DNA of 64,000 nucleotides, taken from Bradyrhizobium sp. 190 (lineage in GTDB: Bacteria; Pseudomonadota; Alphaproteobacteria; Rhizobiales; Xanthobacteraceae). Positions 11,782-21,202 of the stretch are shown here, in pieces. Both the position numbers and the translations under genes were made by a program. The notes below the pieces were generated by a model that was not told the DNA's origin, did not search any database, and saw nothing but the letters and a program-made list of their open reading frames with translations. Within the stretch, counting starts at the first letter, position 1; the number at the start of each line of letters is the position of its first letter. The stretch spans positions 248,001 through 312,000 of the forward strand of contig NZ_JADPJL010000008.1 in the NCBI RefSeq assembly GCF_023073415.1, given 5' to 3'.

Positions 11782-12483
11782 CTATTCCGGCTTGCCGATC
11801 GAAACCTTCAGCGTGCCGACCCCGTCGACGCCGCACTCGATCTTGTCCCCGGGGTTGAGCTGGGAGACGCCGGCCGGGGTGCCCGTCATGATGATGTCGC
11901 CGGCGGCGAGTTTTACCTGCTGCGAAAGCTGCCAGATGATTTCAGGCACGCTCCAGATCAGTTCGGTCAGATCACCCTTCTGGGTTTCCTTGCCGTTGAC
12001 CGTCAGCCAGATCTTGCCGTTGGCGGGATGGCCGATCTTGGCGGCGGGCTGGATCGCGGAGCAGGGCGCGGAATAGTCGAAGGATTTTCCGACTTCCCAC
12101 GGCCGTTCCTTCTTGCGCGAGGCGAGCTGCAGGTCGCGGCGGGTGAGGTCGATGCCGACGGCATAGCCGTAGACATGGTCGAGCGCCTTGTCGGCGGGAA
12201 TGTTCAGGCCGCCGCTCTTCATCGCGACGATCAACTCGACCTCGTGATGCAGATCCTTGGTCAGCGGCGGGTAGGGGACCGTGGCGCCATCTTGCACCAG
12301 CATGTCGGCGTGCTTGGCGAAGAAGAACGGCGGCGCGCGCTCGTCATTGCCCATCTCGCGGATGTGCTCGAGATAGTTGCGCCCGACACACCAGATGCGG
12401 CGGACGGGATAAGAGCCGGTCTCGCCGACGACAGGAAGCGAGGGCTGCGGGGCTGCTGATATGACGTAGGAGGCTGCGTTCAT
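11782..12483 (-). CDS. Fumarylacetoacetate hydrolase family protein
   Basis: 233 aa, the length of the short single-domain FAH members (fumarylpyruvate hydrolase, acylpyruvase). GRNYLEHIREMGN near residue 45 and the metal-binding HHEVELIVAMK region near 95 are family features, as is the C-terminal DIIMTGTPAGV. These Mg-dependent enzymes hydrolyse C-C bonds of acylpyruvates or decarboxylate oxaloacetate. The ATG at 12483 was chosen because the upstream extension is low-complexity and overlaps the end of the ABC gene. It is probably the last gene of the galE-ABC-FAH run. The exact substrate is unknown. Confidence 0.88.
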   Translation of the reverse strand: MNAASYVISAAPQPSLPVVGETGSYPVRRIWCVGRNYLEHIREMGNDERAPPFFFAKHADMLVQDGATVPYPPLTKDLHHEVELIVAMKSGGLNIPADKALDHVYGYAVGIDLTRRDLQLASRKKERPWEVGKSFDYSAPCSAIQPAAKIGHPANGKIWLTVNGKETQKGDLTELIWSVPEIIWQLSQQVKLAAGDIIMTGTPAGVSQLNPGDKIECGVDGVGTLKVSIGKPE

Positions 12484-12526
12484 GAAAAGGTCTCGATAGG
12501 TTACAGTTGGAAATTCGGGAATAGCT

Positions 12527-14347
12527 CTACGCGCTTGCGCTGACCGGCGCCAGACTGGGATGGCCGGCGTCGCGCTGTTGCAGGCGGAAGAACGAGGCGT
12601 AGCGGCCGCCGCGCCGCAGCAAATCGTCATGCAGGCCGCGCTCGACGATCTCGCCGCCCTCGACGACCAAAATGGCGTCGGCGTGCATGATGGTGTGCAG
12701 GCGGTGGGCGATCACGATGGTGGTGCGGTTCTGGCAGAGATGGTCGATCGCCTCCTGCACGGCTTTTTCGGATTCCGAATCCAGCGCCGCGGTGGCTTCA
12801 TCGAGCAGGATGATCGGCGCATTCTTGATCAGCGCCCGCGCCACCGCGATGCGCTGGCGCTGGCCGCCGGATAGCTGTGTGCCGTGCTCGCCGACGGGCG
12901 TATCGTAGCCGAGCGGAAAGCCCATGATGAAGTCATGCGCGCAGGCGGCTTTCGCCGCTGCCACGATCTCGTCCTGCGTGGCGTCCGCCTTGCCGAAGGC
13001 GATGTTAGCGCCGATCGTGTCGCGGAACAGGTAAACGTCCTGCCCGACATAGCCGGTCTGGGCGCGCAGCGAATGCCGCGATACGGTCGATATCTTCTGG
13101 CCGTCGATCAGGACCTCACCGTCGGTCACCTCGTAGAGCCGCAGCAAGAGCGCCAGCACTGTGGATTTGCCGCCGCCGGAGGGGCCGACCAAAGCGGTGG
13201 TCTTGCCGGGTTCGGCGACGAAGCTCATGGCCTTCAGCACAGGCTCATTCGGCCGATAGGCGAAATTGACGTCGCGGAATTCGACCCGCGCGTTCGAGAG
13301 TTTGAGCGCCGGCTTGTCATTATCGGCGGGCTCGCTCGCCGGGCTGTCGACGATCTCGAGCAGCATGCGCGCGCCGACCAACTGGCTGTTGAGATCGATG
13401 TTGAGCCGCGCCAGCCGCTTGGCCGGTTCGGTCGCCAGCAGGAACGCGGTCATGAAGGAGAAAAATTGTCCGGGCGTGGCGCCGAGCGCGACCACGCTGT
13501 AGCCGCCATAGAGCAGGCAGCCGGCGACCGCAAAGCCGCCGAGCATTTCCATCAGCGGGTTGGAGCGATTGGAGACGCGCGCCATCTTGTTGGCGTTGCG
13601 CTCGACGATCGCGATATTCTCGTCGATGCGCTGCTGCATGGTCGCTTCCAGCGTGAACGCCTTCACCGTGCGGATGCCCTGCAGCGATTCCTGCATGGTC
13701 TCCATGATGTCGGCGCTGCCGGTGAACTGGTTGTGGGCGAGGCCCTTGATGCGCTTCACCAGCTTGCGCAGGATCAGCATCGCCGGCGGCACCACCACGA
13801 GGCCGATAAACGACAGAATCGGATCCTGCGACACCATCACGAATATCAGACTGACCAGCAGCAGCACGTCGCGTCCGACCGCGTTGATGAGTAGCGTCAG
13901 CACGTCGGTGATGGATTTTGCGCCCGATGTCAGCCGCGCCAGGAATTCGGACGAATGCCGCGCCGAATAGAATCCGATGCTTTCGCTCATCAGCTTGGCA
14001 AATAGCCGCCGCTGGTTGTTGGCGAGAATGGCGTTGCTGATCTTCGACAGGATCACGGTGTGGCCGTAGGTCGCCAGACCCTTGATGAACAGCAGCACCA
14101 CCGTGACGCCGGAGAGAATGGCGATGCCGACGACGTTCTTGTCGATATAGGCCTGATTGATCACCTGGCCCAGGATATAGGCGGAGCCCGCGGTGGCACT
14201 GGCGGACACGGCCATCAGCGCGAACGCGGTCAGATAGCGCCGCCAATAGACGAAGCCCTGTTCCATGACGAGGCGGCGAATCAGGATCGCCGCGCCATAG
14301 GGATCGTCGGTGATTTTTCGGGTCGGTTTGCTTGGAAGTTCGGTCAT
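12527..14347 (-). CDS. ABC exporter, fused membrane and ATPase domains
   Basis: 606 aa. The N-terminal half has six membrane helices of the type I exporter fold. The C-terminal half has Walker A (GPSGGGKST), the LSGGQ signature, Walker B (IILLDEAT) and the H-loop (IAHRLHT). The arrangement matches MsbA and the multidrug/lipid exporters, which act as homodimers to flip lipids or export peptides. MTELPSK at 14347 is the best start; an ATG at 14467 would overlap galE. Its position downstream of galE at the edge of a polysaccharide region fits a lipid or glycolipid exporter, but the cargo is not proven. Confidence 0.88.
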   Translation of the reverse strand: MTELPSKPTRKITDDPYGAAILIRRLVMEQGFVYWRRYLTAFALMAVSASATAGSAYILGQVINQAYIDKNVVGIAILSGVTVVLLFIKGLATYGHTVILSKISNAILANNQRRLFAKLMSESIGFYSARHSSEFLARLTSGAKSITDVLTLLINAVGRDVLLLVSLIFVMVSQDPILSFIGLVVVPPAMLILRKLVKRIKGLAHNQFTGSADIMETMQESLQGIRTVKAFTLEATMQQRIDENIAIVERNANKMARVSNRSNPLMEMLGGFAVAGCLLYGGYSVVALGATPGQFFSFMTAFLLATEPAKRLARLNIDLNSQLVGARMLLEIVDSPASEPADNDKPALKLSNARVEFRDVNFAYRPNEPVLKAMSFVAEPGKTTALVGPSGGGKSTVLALLLRLYEVTDGEVLIDGQKISTVSRHSLRAQTGYVGQDVYLFRDTIGANIAFGKADATQDEIVAAAKAACAHDFIMGFPLGYDTPVGEHGTQLSGGQRQRIAVARALIKNAPIILLDEATAALDSESEKAVQEAIDHLCQNRTTIVIAHRLHTIMHADAILVVEGGEIVERGLHDDLLRRGGRYASFFRLQQRDAGHPSLAPVSASA

Positions 14348-14450
14348 CCGCGTTCCATTGACGGGGCCGGTAGACCGGCGCGTCAGGGCTGCTGCGGTTG
14401 ACTCCTTGCCTGCTTGGCGGGGCTTTTTCAAGCCCAATAAGCGCTTGATT

Positions 14451-15464
14451 TCAGGCAGATTCCGCATGCTGCGGAAGGCCGCCGCGGTCGCGGAACAGCT
14501 TCTCTTCCCAGGCCAGTGCATGGGCGGCGATGGTCTCGAGATTGTCGTATTGCGGCGTCCAGTCCAGCGTCGCGTGAATACGGCTGACATCGGCGACCAT
14601 GGTCATGATGTCGCCGGGGCGGCGCGGCGCATATGAAACCGCGAAATTGCGCCCGGAGACGCGGCGGACGGCCTCGATAGTCTCGAGCACCGAATAGCCG
14701 CGGCCGTAACCGCAGTTCAACGTGATCGAGCCTCTCGCCCCGCGCAAATAGGCCAGCGCGGCGCGATGAGCCTGCGCGAGATCGCTGACATGGATGAAGT
14801 CGCGGATGCAGCTTCCATCCGGCGTCGGATAATCAGTGCCGAACACGTCGACCTTGGCGCGCTGCCCGGTGGCGGCTTCGACCGCGATCTTGAGCAGATG
14901 CGTAGCCCCAACGGTGGCGAGGCCGCAGCGGCCCTGCGGATCGGCGCCGGCGACGTTGAAGTAGCGCAGCACGACATAGTTCATGCCGTGCGCGGAAGCC
15001 ACATCGTGCAGCATGATTTCCGTCATCAGCTTGGAGGAGCCGTATGGCGACGCTGGCCGCGTCGGCGCATGTTCCGGCACCGGCACCTGGTCCGGATTGC
15101 CGTAGACGGCAGCCGTCGACGAAAAGATGAAGCGGTTGACGCCGCCCTTCACCGCGGCATTCAACAGGCTGCGGGTCGTCATGGTGTTGTTGCGGTAATA
15201 GCCGAGCGGATCGCGCAACGAGTCCGGCACCACGATGGAGCCCGCGAAATGAATGATGCTCTCGATTTCGTGCTGGGCGATCACGCCTTCGACGAGGTTT
15301 TCATCGCCGGCGTCGCCGATGAACAGCGGCACGCCTTCCGGCAGGAAGGCGGAGAATCCGGTGGACAGATTGTCGATCACGACGACGCTTTCGCCGGCTT
15401 CCGCCAGCGCGTGAACCATGTGACTTCCGATATAGCCGGCGCCACCGGTGACGAGCACGGTCAT
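14451..15464 (-). CDS. galE: UDP-glucose 4-epimerase
   Basis: 337 aa, typical of GalE. VTGGAGYIGSH at the N-terminus binds NAD, SSTAAVYG gives the catalytic Ser/Thr, and the YGSSK motif supplies Tyr and Lys. It interconverts UDP-glucose and UDP-galactose for LPS and exopolysaccharide synthesis. It is divergent from the glycosyltransferase at 15636 and probably leads a minus-strand unit with the ABC exporter and FAH gene (gaps of 103 and 43 bases). Confidence 0.93.
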   Translation of the reverse strand: MTVLVTGGAGYIGSHMVHALAEAGESVVVIDNLSTGFSAFLPEGVPLFIGDAGDENLVEGVIAQHEIESIIHFAGSIVVPDSLRDPLGYYRNNTMTTRSLLNAAVKGGVNRFIFSSTAAVYGNPDQVPVPEHAPTRPASPYGSSKLMTEIMLHDVASAHGMNYVVLRYFNVAGADPQGRCGLATVGATHLLKIAVEAATGQRAKVDVFGTDYPTPDGSCIRDFIHVSDLAQAHRAALAYLRGARGSITLNCGYGRGYSVLETIEAVRRVSGRNFAVSYAPRRPGDIMTMVADVSRIHATLDWTPQYDNLETIAAHALAWEEKLFRDRGGLPQHAESA

Positions 15465-15489
15465 GGGCCACCTCTCGCTTTTGAATTGG

Positions 15490-15538
15490 GAGCGCGCCCG
15501 GACGCAAAACCGGTTTCCACTTTATGCTGGTCGCGCTC
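15490..15538. repeat. Short palindromic intergenic repeat
   Basis: GAGCGCG at 15490-15496 and CGCGCTC at 15532-15538 flank a core containing aaaccggtttccactt. Related cores (a ccggtt next to gtgga or gggca) appear in the repeats at 27054 and 61016. It lies in the galE/glycosyltransferase promoter region. Confidence 0.6.
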
Positions 15539-15635
15539 TACTGACGGCGATGCTAGCGGGGCTGCGGTGAAGAGTGCGTTTCGGCGCCGGCGAACTGGCC
15601 ACTATGCTTAATGTTGCGTATAGGAACTGGTCGAA

Positions 15636-16694
15636 ATGGAGCCGGACGTGCCGATCGAGAACAATTTGGCCAGTGATCTGCAACTGATCGTGCCGAATCT
15701 GCACAGGCGTTATTCAGGCGTCACGGCAACCAACCGGATGGTGGCGCCGAAACTCGCGCAGATGTATCGCGCGGCATGGCTCGGGCCGCACGCGCCCGAC
15801 GGCATCGCGCGGATAGGTTTTGCGGATCTGTTGAAACTGTGGCGCCACGGCACGCCGCTGATCTGGCACGCGCGGCGCAATGACGAGATGATCGCAGGGC
15901 TATTGCTGCGCGCGCTCGGCTGGCCGCTAAAACTCGTCTTCACCTCGGCCGCACAGCGGCATCACAAGCGGCTGACGCGCTGGCTGATCCGGCAGATGGA
16001 TGCGATGATCGCCACTTCCGAGCTCTCGGCGTCATTTCTCAAGCGCGAGGCAACGGTCGTGATGCATGGCGTCGATACCGACGCGTATGCACCGCCGGCC
16101 GATCGCGCGGCGGCGTTTGCGGAAGCCAAACTGCCGGGGCGTTACGCGATCGGCTGCTTCGGCCGGGTGCGCGCGCAAAAGGGTACTGATGTCTTCGTCG
16201 CGGCGATGTGCCGGCTGCTGCCGCGTTATCCCGATTTCACCGCAATCATCGTCGGCGCGGTGGTGCCGGAGCAGGAGGGCTTTGCCAACGGTCTGAAAAA
16301 GCAAATCGAAGCCGCCGGGCTGCAATCGCGCATCGTCATCACGGGCGAGCTCGCGATCGAGGACGTGCAGCGCTGGTATCAGCGGCTGACGATCTACGCC
16401 TTTACCTCGCGCAACGAGGGCTTCGGGCTGACGCTGATCGAGGCGATGTCCGCAGGTGCGGCGCTGGTGGCGTCGCGCGCGGGCGCAGCCGAATTCGTGG
16501 TCGAGGATGGCGTGACCGGCGTGCTGACGCCGCCGGGGGATACTGAGGCGCTGGTCGCCGCACTGGAGCCGTTGATGCGCGATCCGGCATCGGCAATCGC
16601 GATGGGCGAGCGGGCGCGAGAGCGTGTGCTGCAGAGATTCAGCCTCGATGCCGAGGCGAACGCGATCGCCGTGGTTTATCGCACGCTCATCTGA
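15636..16694 (+). CDS. GT4 glycosyltransferase, LPS core type
   Basis: 352 aa, GT-B fold. The C-terminal nucleotide-sugar domain is clear: GCFGRVRAQKGTDVF, then EGFGLTLIEAMSAGA, which contains the EX7E motif. The N-terminal RRYSGVTATNR resembles rhizobial LpcC-type core mannosyltransferases. It would transfer a sugar from an NDP donor to the LPS core at the cytoplasmic face. The start is ATG at 15636 with TAGGA upstream; a GTG at 15648 is an alternative. A broken copy of its last roughly 30 codons lies at 17405-17503. Sugar specificity (mannose suspected) is inference. Confidence 0.82.
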   Translation: MEPDVPIENNLASDLQLIVPNLHRRYSGVTATNRMVAPKLAQMYRAAWLGPHAPDGIARIGFADLLKLWRHGTPLIWHARRNDEMIAGLLLRALGWPLKLVFTSAAQRHHKRLTRWLIRQMDAMIATSELSASFLKREATVVMHGVDTDAYAPPADRAAAFAEAKLPGRYAIGCFGRVRAQKGTDVFVAAMCRLLPRYPDFTAIIVGAVVPEQEGFANGLKKQIEAAGLQSRIVITGELAIEDVQRWYQRLTIYAFTSRNEGFGLTLIEAMSAGAALVASRAGAAEFVVEDGVTGVLTPPGDTEALVAALEPLMRDPASAIAMGERARERVLQRFSLDAEANAIAVVYRTLI

Positions 16695-16755
16695 GCCATC
16701 AGCGCGCGCTGCGCCGTCTCCGTCGTGGTTGAGCGAAGCGGTCGCCGTACCCCGA

Positions 16756-17370
16756 TCATTCTTTGACGGCCTCGCGCATCATGCCCTGTTCGATCTCGTC
16801 GCAGATACCGTGGGCGAACGCCATATAGACTTGCTGGATGACCGGCGTGTCGTCGCTCGGCACGACCAGCAAATGATCGCAGGCTGTGCGCAACGCTTCG
16901 CCGTTGCTCCCGGTGAATCCGATAGTTACGAGACCGCGTTCGCGTGCCGTGCGCAGCGCCGCCAGAATGTTCGGCGAACGGCCCGAGGTGGACAGGGCCA
17001 TCAATACGTCGCCGCGCATGCCCAGGCCTTCGATCTGACGCGCGAACACCCGCTCGAAGCTGTAGTCGTTGCCAATCGCGGTCAGCGCGGACGTATCTGT
17101 GGTCAAAGCCACTGCGGCATAGGCGGATCGCTCTTTCTTGTACCGGCCCATGATTTCGGCAGCGATATGCTGGGCATCCGCGGCGCTACCGCCATTGCCG
17201 ATGATGAGCAGCCTGTTGCCGGAGCGCAGCGCACCGATGATCACCGCAGCGACCTTGTGCGCGGTGGCAAGCAACGCCGCATCCTGCGCCGCACGCTCAA
17301 GCGCGGCCAGCGACTGTTGGAGATGGTTTGCGATAATGTCCTGGCTCAAGACGCACCGACGGGGTTGCAA
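16756..17370 (-). CDS. gmhA: Sedoheptulose-7-phosphate isomerase (SIS domain)
   Basis: 204 aa. The SIS-domain signature IIGNGGSAADAQHIAAEIMGRY, then TTDTSALTAIGNDYSFE and STSGRSPNI, are diagnostic of GmhA. It converts sedoheptulose 7-phosphate to D-glycero-D-manno-heptose 7-phosphate, the first step toward ADP-heptose. The start is a TTG at 17370 with an AAGGA site; no in-frame ATG fits. Its neighbours waaF, hldD and hldE use or continue the pathway; gmhB is not in the window. It lies between a GT4 gene and a relic of a second copy of that gene. Confidence 0.93.
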   Translation of the reverse strand: MQPRRCVLSQDIIANHLQQSLAALERAAQDAALLATAHKVAAVIIGALRSGNRLLIIGNGGSAADAQHIAAEIMGRYKKERSAYAAVALTTDTSALTAIGNDYSFERVFARQIEGLGMRGDVLMALSTSGRSPNILAALRTARERGLVTIGFTGSNGEALRTACDHLLVVPSDDTPVIQQVYMAFAHGICDEIEQGMMREAVKE

Positions 17371-17404
17371 TTGTCATCCTTGGTAGAGACAGCTGAGCGG
17401 TGGC

Positions 17405-17503
17405 GCAAGCTTGGCAATCGTCAATGCAGGGCGTGCGCGGGAGCGTGTGCTGCAGTGATGCAGCCTCGATGCGGAAGCGAACGCAATCGCCGCGATTCAG
17501 AAC
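17405..17503 (+). pseudogene. Relic of the 3' end of a second GT4 gene
   Basis: The plus strand reads GRARERVLQ-stop-CSLDAEANAIAAI, closely matching RARERVLQRFSLDAEANAIAVV at the C-terminus of the 15636 gene. At DNA level most bases of 17430-17495 match 16615-16680. An in-frame TGA (17456-17458) replaces an Arg codon, and no upstream part of the gene remains. It lies between the gmhA start and the waaF stop, so it is a decayed duplicate, probably left after deletion of a tandem glycosyltransferase gene. Confidence 0.8.
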
Positions 17504-17506
17504 CGA

Positions 17507-18571
17507 TCAGGTCCTCGGCTGAGTAACCAGCAGGCGCTGCGCGACCTCGGCTACGTAGGAAGGGTCGATGTCGCGCATGCAGCGGTGATCGTTCATGGTG
17601 CAGACGGTGCGTTGGCAGGGCTGGCAGGGCAGCACGGACTTGGTCTGAAGCACCGTCGCCGCGAGCCCGTTCAGCGGCGCCCAGAGATAGGGGCTGGTGG
17701 GGCCGAAAATGCCCATGGTCGGCGTGCCGATCGCCGCCGCGATATGCATCAGGCCGGAATCGTTCGAGATGGCGACGCCGGCCGCCGCCATCGCCAGGAT
17801 GCCGTTGCGCAGGTCTGACCCGGTGAGGTCGCGGACCTTGTTGCCGCCGGCGGCGACGATCTCCTGCGCCAGCGCCTTCTCGCCGGGGCCGCCGACCACC
17901 CAGACGTCGAGCCCGCGCTCGACCAGGAGCCGTGCTGCGCCGGGGTAATAGGTCCAGCGCTTGGAGGCGCCGACCGACCCAGGGGCCAGCGCCACCGCGG
18001 GACCAGTGCCGAGGTCGTTGGCCTGCCGCCAGCGCGCGATTTGCTCCGGCGGCACGACAAGTTGCGGCACGGGCCATTCCGGCGGTAGCGGCGCGCCGGC
18101 CGGCAGCGCCAGCGCGGCATTCTTGTCGATGAAGCGGGGCAGGGCCTTTTCGCCCCAGCGCATCCGGTTGATCAGCCCAAATCGAGCCTCGCCGAAAAAG
18201 CCCACCCGCTCGGGGATGCCGGCCAGCACAGGGGCAATCGCTGCCTTCCAGGTGCGGGGCAGCACGAGGGCGGTTCCATAACCCCGGGCGCGCAGTTCGG
18301 ATGCGAGACCCCGTTGTTTGGCCAGCGCAAGCCGGCTGCGGGGCAGATCCCAGACGATCCCGGCGCGAACACCCGGCATGTAATCGACCAGGGGCGCGCA
18401 CAGGGAGGTCACCAGCAAATCGACCGGCCGGTTAGGCCAGCGCTGCTTGAGGACGCGGACGACCGTGTGACCCCGGACGAAATCGCCGATCCACATATAG
18501 GGCACGATCAGGATCGGCCGCGTGTCGGCGGCATCCTCCATCTCGATCCCACTAAGTGAATTCATATTCAT
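17507..18571 (-). CDS. waaF: Lipopolysaccharide heptosyltransferase II
   Basis: 354 aa, GT9 family. PYMWIGDFVRGHTVVR at the N-terminus, LAPGSVGASKRW in the middle, ISNDSGLMHIAAAIGTPTMGIFGPTSP (the ADP-heptose domain) and the C-terminal Cys-rich segment ending HRCMRDI match WaaF. It adds the second L,D-heptose to the inner core at the inner-membrane face. The start may be ATG 18571 or the internal Met11, which has a GGGA site. It is divergent from hldD, which makes its donor. Confidence 0.9.
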   Translation of the reverse strand: MNMNSLSGIEMEDAADTRPILIVPYMWIGDFVRGHTVVRVLKQRWPNRPVDLLVTSLCAPLVDYMPGVRAGIVWDLPRSRLALAKQRGLASELRARGYGTALVLPRTWKAAIAPVLAGIPERVGFFGEARFGLINRMRWGEKALPRFIDKNAALALPAGAPLPPEWPVPQLVVPPEQIARWRQANDLGTGPAVALAPGSVGASKRWTYYPGAARLLVERGLDVWVVGGPGEKALAQEIVAAGGNKVRDLTGSDLRNGILAMAAAGVAISNDSGLMHIAAAIGTPTMGIFGPTSPYLWAPLNGLAATVLQTKSVLPCQPCQRTVCTMNDHRCMRDIDPSYVAEVAQRLLVTQPRT

Positions 18572-18733
18572 ATCTTATGTTCGACGCCCACGGGCGATTC
18601 CGGGACCGGAGGTAACCGCTCCGCAAGGACAGGTAAAGTCGAGCGATCCGCCTTTGCCACCGTAAAGAAGCCAAGTTGCCTGCTAGGCAGGACTGGGGCA
18701 AAGGTTTGCCGAACAATCGTGGCAGGGGATGGC

Positions 18734-19711
18734 ATGTTGCTGGTGACCGGGGGCGCCGGTTTTATCGGGTCGAACGTCGTGGCTGCGTTGAATGACGCCG
18801 GCCGGGACGTGGCCGTGTGCGACGTGCTCGGCCAGGACGGCAAATGGCGCAACCTGGCCCAGCGCCGGCTCGCCGATTTCGTGCCGCCCTCAGAACTGAT
18901 GGACTGGCTGAAGGGCCGCAGGCTGGAGGCCGTCATCCATCTCGGCGCCATCTCCGAGACCACGGCGACCGACGGCGATCTGGTGATCGAGACCAATTTC
19001 CGGCTGTCGATGCGGCTGCTGGACTGGTGCACGGCGAACGCCACGCCGCTGATCTACGCGTCCTCGGCGGCGACCTATGGCGACGGCAGCGCCGGTTTTA
19101 GCGACGACCAATCCATCGACGCCCTGAAGAAGCTGCGGCCGATGAACCTCTACGGCTGGAGCAAGCACCTGTTCGACATGGCGGTGGCCGAACGCGCCGC
19201 GCGCGGCGAACGGCTGCCCCCGCAATGGGCCGGATTGAAGTTCTTCAACGTGTTCGGACCCAACGAATATCACAAGGGCACGATGATGAGCGTGCTGGCG
19301 CGGCGCTTCGACGACGTCAAGGCCGGGCGCCCTGTGCAATTGTTCAAGTCGCACCGCGAAGGCATCGCCGACGGCGACCAGCGCCGCGACTTCATCTATG
19401 TCGACGATGTCGTGCGCGTGACGATGTGGTTGCTGGCGACATCAGGCGTCAGCGGCATCTTCAATGTCGGCACCGGCACCGCGCGCAGCTTTCGCGACCT
19501 GATGCTGTCGGCCTATGCGGCGCTCGGCGCTCAGCCGAACATCCAGTATATCGACATGCCCGACCAGATCCGCGACAGCTATCAATACTTCACCCAGAGC
19601 GAAGTCGATCGGCTGCTGCGCGCCGGATACAATGGCGGCTTCACCGCGCTGGAAGACGCGGTCGAGCGTTACGTGAAGGGCTTTCTCGATCGCACCGATC
19701 GCTTTCGCTGA
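18734..19711 (+). CDS. hldD: ADP-L-glycero-D-manno-heptose 6-epimerase
   Basis: 325 aa. MLLVTGGAGFIGSNVV binds NADP, SSAATYG and NLYGWSKHLFD supply the catalytic Ser and Tyr/Lys, and KFFNVFGPNEYHKG is diagnostic of HldD. It epimerises ADP-D,D-heptose to ADP-L,D-heptose. ATG 18734 has an AGGGG site at the right distance, which is better than the upstream GTG at 18719. hldE follows 18 bases later; the two are surely co-transcribed. Confidence 0.95.
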   Translation: MLLVTGGAGFIGSNVVAALNDAGRDVAVCDVLGQDGKWRNLAQRRLADFVPPSELMDWLKGRRLEAVIHLGAISETTATDGDLVIETNFRLSMRLLDWCTANATPLIYASSAATYGDGSAGFSDDQSIDALKKLRPMNLYGWSKHLFDMAVAERAARGERLPPQWAGLKFFNVFGPNEYHKGTMMSVLARRFDDVKAGRPVQLFKSHREGIADGDQRRDFIYVDDVVRVTMWLLATSGVSGIFNVGTGTARSFRDLMLSAYAALGAQPNIQYIDMPDQIRDSYQYFTQSEVDRLLRAGYNGGFTALEDAVERYVKGFLDRTDRFR

Positions 19712-19729
19712 TGGGTACCAGGTGGACAG

Positions 19730-21202
19730 ATGTTCGATTTTGAAGCCCTCAGCCAGGCGATCCCGCGTCAGACCGTGCTCTGCGTCGGCGACCTCATGCT
19801 CGACGAATTCGTCTATGGCGAGGTGTCACGCGTTTCGCCGGAGGCGCCGGCGCCCGTCATCGCGGTCCAGCGCAGCGAAACCAATGTCGGCGGCGCCGGC
19901 AATGTCGCGCGCAACATCGCCGCTCTCGGCGCACGCTGCATCTTTGCCGGCCTAGTCGGCGAGGACGAGGCGGGCGCGAAGCTGAAGTCCGATCTGGCAG
20001 GGGAGAAGCTGATCGAGGCCGTGCTGGTCACGGATTCCTCCCGCCCGACGACGCGCAAGGTGCGCTTCGTCTCCGAGCATTTTTCCACCCACATGCTGCG
20101 CGCGGATTGGGAGCAGGCCGTTCCGGCCTCGGCCGATGTCGAGCAGCGGCTGATCGACGCGATCCTGCCGCTCGTGCCGCGCGCCGATATCGTGCTGCTG
20201 TCCGATTATGCCAAGGGCGTGCTGACGGCGCGCGTCATCCGCAACATCATCGATGCCGCCAGGAAGCTCGGCAAGCGCGTGATCGTCGATCCCAAGAGCG
20301 CCAATTTCGCGATCTATCGTGGCGCCACGCTGCTGACGCCCAACCGCAAGGAATTTGCCGAAGCCACCCGCAGCCGCGCCGATACCGACCTGAACATTGC
20401 AGCCGCGGCGCAGGACGCAATGGTTCTCGCCGATTGCGAGGCGATGCTGGTGACGCAGAGCGAACACGGCATGACGCTGGTGGCTCGCGGCGGCGAGGCG
20501 ATCCACGTGCCGGCGTTGCCGGTCAAGGTGCGCGACGTTTCGGGCGCGGGCGACACGGTGGCCGCCGTGCTGGCGCTGACGCTTGCGGCCGGGGCCGACT
20601 GGGAGACGGCGCTGCGGATGGCGAATGCGGCGGCGGCGGTTGCGGTCGGCAAGAAGGGCACCGCTACCGTGACGCCGGCGGAGCTGCGGCGGAAGATCCT
20701 GCCGCATGCGTCGCTGGCGGCCGAAGAGAAGATCGTGCTGGCAGGCGGCGATCTCGACGTGCATCTCTCAGACTGGCGCCGGCAGGGGCTGCGCATCGGC
20801 TTCACCAATGGTTGCTTCGACTTCCTGCATCCCGGCCACGTCAAGGTGCTGACGGCGGCGCGCCGCGCCTGCGACCAGCTGATCGTCGGTCTCAACAGCG
20901 ATGCCTCGGTGAAACGATTGAAGGGCGAGGGACGCCCGGTTCAGGATGAAAGCGCGCGCGCCGAAGTGCTGGCGGCGCTGGAGGCGGTCGATCTGGTCGC
21001 GATCTTCGAGGAAGACACGCCGATCGACCTGATCGCGAAAGTAAGGCCGAGCGTGCTGGTCAAGGGCGGCGATTACACCCGCGAGCAGGTCGTCGGCCAC
21101 GAGATCGTCGAGGCTGCCGGCGGCGAGGTCCTGCTCGTCGACATTCTGCCGGGCCACAGCACGACGTCGCTGGTCGACCGTGCGCGGGGAGGTAAGGCGT
21201 GA
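19730..21202 (+). CDS. hldE: Bifunctional heptose-7-phosphate kinase / heptose-1-phosphate adenylyltransferase
   Basis: 490 aa, full length. Residues 1-325 are a PfkB-type kinase ([29 protein letters not shown] with the catalytic Asp). From about 350 there is a nucleotidyltransferase domain with [14 protein letters not shown], then [15 protein letters not shown]. It makes heptose 1,7-bisphosphate and, after the phosphatase step, ADP-D,D-heptose. The gene overlaps the next start by four bases (21199-21202), implying translational coupling to the first O-antigen-ligase-like gene. Confidence 0.95.
   Translation: MFDFEALSQAIPRQTVLCVGDLMLDEFVYGEVSRVSPEAPAPVIAVQRSETNVGGAGNVARNIAALGARCIFAGLVGEDEAGAKLKSDLAGEKLIEAVLVTDSSRPTTRKVRFVSEHFSTHMLRADWEQAVPASADVEQRLIDAILPLVPRADIVLLSDYAKGVLTARVIRNIIDAARKLGKRVIVDPKSANFAIYRGATLLTPNRKEFAEATRSRADTDLNIAAAAQDAMVLADCEAMLVTQSEHGMTLVARGGEAIHVPALPVKVRDVSGAGDTVAAVLALTLAAGADWETALRMANAAAAVAVGKKGTATVTPAELRRKILPHASLAAEEKIVLAGGDLDVHLSDWRRQGLRIGFTNGCFDFLHPGHVKVLTAARRACDQLIVGLNSDASVKRLKGEGRPVQDESARAEVLAALEAVDLVAIFEEDTPIDLIAKVRPSVLVKGGDYTREQVVGHEIVEAAGGEVLLVDILPGHSTTSLVDRARGGKA

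Noticed and set aside
17421..18401. Minus-strand alternative frame over waaF with over 300 codons.
   Set aside because: It overlaps waaF in another phase and shows none of the GT9 motifs.
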